Source: Fennellomyces sp. T-0311 (lineage: Eukaryota > Mucoromycota > Mucoromycetes > Mucorales > Lichtheimiaceae). From it: 64,000 bases of DNA. The stretch spans positions 248,001-312,000 of the forward strand of contig JALLLT010000042.1 in assembly GCA_025266875.1 (NCBI GenBank), in the 5' to 3' direction. The notes beneath the pieces were generated by a model. The model saw only the letters and a program-made list of their open reading frames with translations. It searched no databases and was not told the DNA's origin. A program made the position numbers and the translations under genes. This document shows, in pieces, positions 59,442 through 64,000 of the stretch (positions are counted from its first letter, which is position 1; every line of letters begins with the position of its first letter).

Positions 59442-62258
59442 TTTGGTTTATGCGGAACAAACAAACGCGCTTGCCTTTTGAAAAAAAAGTGGCGTAAAAG
59501 ACCGACGCGTGCATGATACAGCCTTGGCACTGGTAGCATTGAAAGCATACTTCATGCTTACCGTGATATCAAGGCTGGTACTTACTAATGTATCTAATTA
59601 GATGCACACCTTATTGTCGAAAATGGATAGAGAAGTTGTTGAAGGTCATGATTGGCTCTTTTTCTATCTATATTGAGTCCTCTCATCCAGTATAAGCATC
59701 TCTGTTTCGGGCAGATATTTCGGAATCGGCTACATTTTTCGAATCGCATTTTTTTGCTCGCCCATCTTTGTTGTCTCAGTTGATACATCAATAGATGGTT
59801 CATCTATTTGTCTTTGTACTTGCTGTCCTAGATTAACATCATCTTTCTTCGGTACAACAGAAAATCAACACGTCACGGAATATGTTCTGCTCCCTTCCGT
59901 TAAAAGGTATCTCCAGAATGCCCGTACATTGCTTTATCAAAAGCAACAGTATGTGATTGGTACACAATGAATTCGATACTAGTCAGAAGGGACTCCTTTT
60001 CATACTTTCCAAAAAAAATGAGTACAGTGCGGCTATCTTACGCCTAGCTGATCCTGACTCTCGATCACAAATGCGCAGCAAGAGTGGTATGATCTACTAT
60101 ATACATTCTTATCTATTTTTCAACAGCTTATGTGCCTTTCCGATACACGCGGTCGGCCCGATAACTGTACTCGTAAAAAGAACGATGTGTACGGCTTTCA
60201 CTGATAGTAGCCACTGAGCTTTTTTGGTAAATAGCACGGGCTAATATCATCTTAACCAACGTTGCTTCAATCCCAACCCCACGAACAACGACTATGACGC
60301 TTTGGATACCGGTGGCGTATCACTGGCTTTCTGCTACACTTGATCAGATAGTTGAGCTGCCATTTGGAGTCAAACATCAATAGGAACGGATAGACTGTCA
60401 ATACAGCTTTCGCATAATTGATGTGCGCCTCTTTCATCAGAAATTTACTCTAATACGTCATCAAACTCATTATACTTCATTGATTTACATAGGAAGCGTG
60501 GTAATAATCAATAGAGTGTTTGGATGTAACAATTATGGTGAATCTCTCAACAAGATCTAGTGGATATGTAAACGTATCTGCAAGGCGTTTGACGCATCGT
60601 TCATTATTGCTTTGACCACTAGTGGAGCGTTCCATGTATCTGTACATTTCCAACAGTCTCAAACTGGCGCTTTCTTTTCCTCCATGAAAAGGGGTAGTTT
60701 TACCCAGTTGTACGAGGAAACAGGGTGAAGATTTTGAGCCTTTGCGTCTCGTTTTTTTATTACTTCCAAGTAAATGCATATGAACACCATTGCGTTACTT
60801 TATTTCATAAATCTACTACCTCGTGAACTGTCTCGGTGCCTGTTCATTCACTGATGAAAAATGGAGCAGTGTACACACATATTATTATTGCTTCACCGGA
60901 AGGTGCAGAGTTCCCTTGCAAACTGAACAATGTGAACCGCGTGCTCTGCATCCCAGCCTACGGTATGCTATACAAGGTAATCAATGTCGCCCCCCCTTTT
61001 TTTTCAATACCACTAGCAAGACAACATATGTAGAGCGTGCAATCATGTGTGTAATACCGTTACTTTGACGGTCAACGGAAAGCATCTGTGGCATTCGCGC
61101 GCGAAGCTTTGTGGTGAAAGCAGACTGGTCACTACAACAGAATCCGAACATGGCGCGAAGGGCTGCAGGATCGAACAATTAGTCCTTCATTCATTGGAAA
61201 CTTTGCTTGCGCATATTTTAGACCCATATGCAATAAGGTGCGTACGTAAAGAACTTGACGCCATATTGTTGACATGTATCGCTTGTGCATACAACATCGA
61301 CGACCCGCACAGGAATTAAGCTTCTGCTGACGTCAAGGATGCAATGCGATGTACTTGCGGAAGTAACAGCTCCGTCCGTGTTTCTGAATGCTGTCATGCA
61401 CTCCGTGTAACCTATGATTCATGCCGAAAAACATCCGTACAACTGTCGACATGGAAATACCAGCTTCTGGATTTCGCAGCAGCGGAGGCCGACTCCACAC
61501 GGTGATGAAGTTTCCTTATTTGTAGATGTACTCACTGAAAACTACACACTTGCGCGTGAGAATGTGAAGCGATCGTCGATTCTATTTGTAAGCCTTTCAT
61601 TTCATTGGTGCGTGTCGCTCCGTGATACTGCGGGCCGCAATTATAATCTTTGTTCCCCCTCTTATGTAGTCAACAAAAGCGTCTTTACAAAACAGAGATA
61701 CGCGCACAAGAGGGACAGACACACCGTTTATGAAGGGAAAACGAGAGGGAGATGCCGCAGCCGACAGGGACCGTGTGTTTTTCGATGCCAAATCCAAAAG
61801 GCTGGTACAACTGCCTAATTAAGAAGTACACAGCATCCAAGGTGTTCAATCACCATTCCATTGCCGACCATGCGACCACATGACCATGTCACGTAGATCA
61901 CTGGAATCGAGCAATTGGGAAGGAAACGTAACTTTTTGGCCATGAAAGGGAAAGAATGGATGGCACCATTTGCGCCAAAATTCTGCAAGCGAACAAAAAC
62001 ATATGAAAACAAGCGAATGTTTGTGGAACGCTGATGATCAACAGTGGGGGCATCATTGATAAGAGAAATGTGTCAGCTGTCGTTCAAGGGTCACCCCCTA
62101 TTAATAAACGTATATGCTGCATGTCCAAAGCACCAATCAAAGAGAGGACGATAACGGATTGCCCTTCCGGATGACGACATGTGCAGTTAAAGTGAGCCAA
62201 AATGCAATCAGTCCCCCCCAATACCCTCTTTCTCTTCCTTTTATCTTTTTTTTTCCGA
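59442..62258. other. gene-poor region with unassigned frames
   Basis: About 2.8 kb between FEN1 and the transporter. It must contain both promoters. Plus-strand frames at 60836-61033, 61047-61319 and 61414-61818 are protein-like in parts (THIIIASPEGAEFPCKLNNV; CRACNHVC; AMRCTCGSNSSVRVSECC in a shifted frame), suggesting a decayed Cys-rich gene. I cannot join them or name a family. Confidence 0.35.
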
Positions 62259-63939
62259 ATGGGTACGAGATATATGGATCTAGATACACCAGCTTCGTCT
62301 GTCGTCTCGTCCTTTGGTCCGAGTCTTGATGAGAATCGACCCCTTTTATCACGATCTACCGCTACATCATATTACACCGATGACCAGCCGTCCGTCATTG
62401 ACGATCCCATTGCAAAGGCATCGCGATTCAGTGGAATCGTTTCGTTGTTGAACACAATTCTAGGCACCGGCATGCTGGCAATGGTAGTACATTGGGAGAG
62501 AAGTTTGGAAGCGCAATAATTTATGCTGAATATTGAATTTAGCCGGCTGCGGTGGCTACAGTGGGCTTACTTCCTGGGATCTTGCTCACGTTGGTGTCAG
62601 GCATAGCGTCAGGGACAGGTCTGTACTTTTTATCTGAAAGCGCGGGACGTGTCAATGGGCGTCATGCCTCATTCTTTGCTGTGTCACAGCTGACGTACCC
62701 CGGAGCCGCTGTGTGGTTTGATGCTGCCATTGCCATCAAGTGCTTCGGTGTTGCCGTGAGCTACTTGATTATCATGGGCGATGTCCTCCCACAGGTAAAT
62801 ATCCATGAACAGTCGATTGAAGGCACATTTGGAGCTAAAAAGGAGGGCAATCAGGTGGTGATGTCGTTCGACAGCTCAGTGCCGGATGACTCACTCTTGC
62901 TGGATCGACGCTTATGGATTACGGTCGTCATGTTTGGTATCTTAGTTCCGCTGAGTTTCATGCGCACGCTGGACGCCTTCCGACATGTCAGTGCACTTGC
63001 CATTTTAGCCGTGGTCTATTTGTGTGCCATCGTCGTCTACTACTACTTTTTAGCACCTGACTTCCACAAGCCGCCACCCGAAGACATTGAGCTCGTGCAT
63101 TGGACCACGGGAATCTTTGGAAAATTGCCCGTGTTTATATTCGGCTTCACCTGTCACCAAAATGTAAGCGTGCTTTCATGACAAAAAGATCATAAGGTGT
63201 GCTAAACTGTGTACGATGATCAGCTGTTCTCGGTTCACAACGAAGTCAAGGATAACAGTCGACGATCGATGGTCAAAGTGATTGTGACCAGCATCGCCAC
63301 GGCGGGTATGTTTTATGAGCTCATTGCCATTGTCGGATACCTGAGTTTCGGAAAGAACGCCAGGGGAAACATTATATTAGAATGTAAGCCGCCCATTTTT
63401 AATATGCACACCATTAAGCGTGTTGCTCATTCGTTGTTTCAAACAGATCCAGCCAGTTTGTTTGTTGCAGGAGGTCGTTTAGCCATCGTGATCTGCGTCT
63501 TGTTCGGCTACCCACTCCAGGTGCATCCATGCCGCGGATCAGTGGATAAGATCCTGACATGGTTCAGCAGCAACGACAAATCAGCGTTCCCTGATCCACC
63601 ATCCACAATAAAACACTTTGTCATGACGACGGCTATATTAATTGGCACCTATGTCATTGCCATGGCAGTGGGCCAGCTGGACCTGGTAACTTTCTAATTT
63701 AAAGAGTGAAAAAAAAACCGCACATTGTGTTCATTTTGTATTTTTAGGTGCTCGCATTTGTTGGGTCGACGGGGTCGACTACGGTATCGTTCATTCTCCC
63801 GGGTCTGTTTTACTACAAGCTGCATGACAATGAACCATGGCATTTTCCAAAGATTGTCTCGGTGATTCTTACCGTGTTTGGCGTCTTGGTCATGACCATC
63901 TGTCTTTCGTACAATATCCTTATACTTGTCCGGTCATAA
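62259..63939 (+). CDS. vacuolar amino-acid transporter, AVT/SLC38-like
   Basis: Five exons (62259-62483, 62543-63163, 63224-63383, 63447-63685, 63748-63939) encode about 478 residues of the amino acid/auxin permease family. The N-terminal 55 residues are cytosolic and Ser/Thr-rich. The first membrane segment carries the family signature SLLNTILGTGMLAMPAA. Others follow: LLPGILLTLVSGIASGTGLY, AAIAIKCFGVAVSYLIIMGD (the binding-site region), LWITVVMFGILVPLSFMRTL, GKLPVFIFGFTCHQNLFSVH, LAIVICVLFGYPLQVHPCRG and GSTGSTTVSFILPGLFYYKL. About 11 helices are expected. The family exports amino acids from the vacuole; closest in layout to AVT5/6/7. The stop is at 63937-63939, just inside the window. Confidence 0.9.
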
Positions 63940-64000
63940 GTATAGAGTCACTTTCTTTTTTTTTATTCATTGTTTCCGCACGCCGTACCCCTACCCGCAT

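Overview
The window looks like nuclear DNA of an early-diverging filamentous fungus, most likely Mucoromycota/Mucorales. The genes have many short introns (about 40-110 bp) with GTAAGT-type donors. The gene-poor DNA is AT-rich, and there are several relics of transposon families that I know mainly from such fungi: a KDZ element, a Fanzor/TnpB-like relic and transposase/exonuclease fusion relics. A class C GPCR, a neutral ceramidase, COX17, LSM7, eL32, GPI18, FEN1 and a CENP-H-like gene also fit a fungus. The species cannot be fixed from this sequence alone.

Layout. 1-2.45 kb: 5' part of a minus-strand, Q/P-rich protein gene with three ubiquitin-interacting-like helices. 4.4-6.2 kb: a seven-exon orphan gene. 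6.2-12.9 kb: repeat-rich DNA with a duplicated exon-like repeat, MITE-like elements and a frameshifted transposase-like/3'-5' exonuclease relic. 13.0 kb: COX17. 14.0-15.5 kb: a decayed Fanzor-like gene. 16.5 kb: a MITE with TA target duplication. 16.9-17.3 kb: an N-terminal fragment apparently of the exonuclease-fusion family. 17.58-23.29 kb: a nearly complete KDZ DNA transposon with ~264-bp terminal inverted repeats, carrying the transposase and a second gene whose first exon lies inside the right repeat.

From 23.3 kb the window is richer in housekeeping genes. LSM7 (+) and a neutral ceramidase (-) converge; the mitochondrial cation transporter MMT1 and a 2OG-Fe(II) oxygenase (+) follow; a small histidine-rich protein gene (-) ends this block at 33.9 kb. 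A gene-poor stretch of about 5.4 kb leads to ribosomal protein eL32 (+), which converges with a Dma-type FHA-RING ubiquitin ligase (-). A second gene-poor stretch (41.7-50.9 kb) holds only decayed open frames, GC-rich repeat islands and hairpins.

50.9-59.4 kb is compact: a class C GPCR (+), GPI18/PIG-V (+) converging with a CENP-H-like gene (-), and FEN1 (-). After about 2.8 kb of non-coding DNA, a vacuolar-type amino-acid transporter (+) ends at the right edge. The pattern is ordinary housekeeping islands separated by transposon-eroded DNA; the KDZ element sits directly upstream of LSM7 and ends 76 bp before its start codon.
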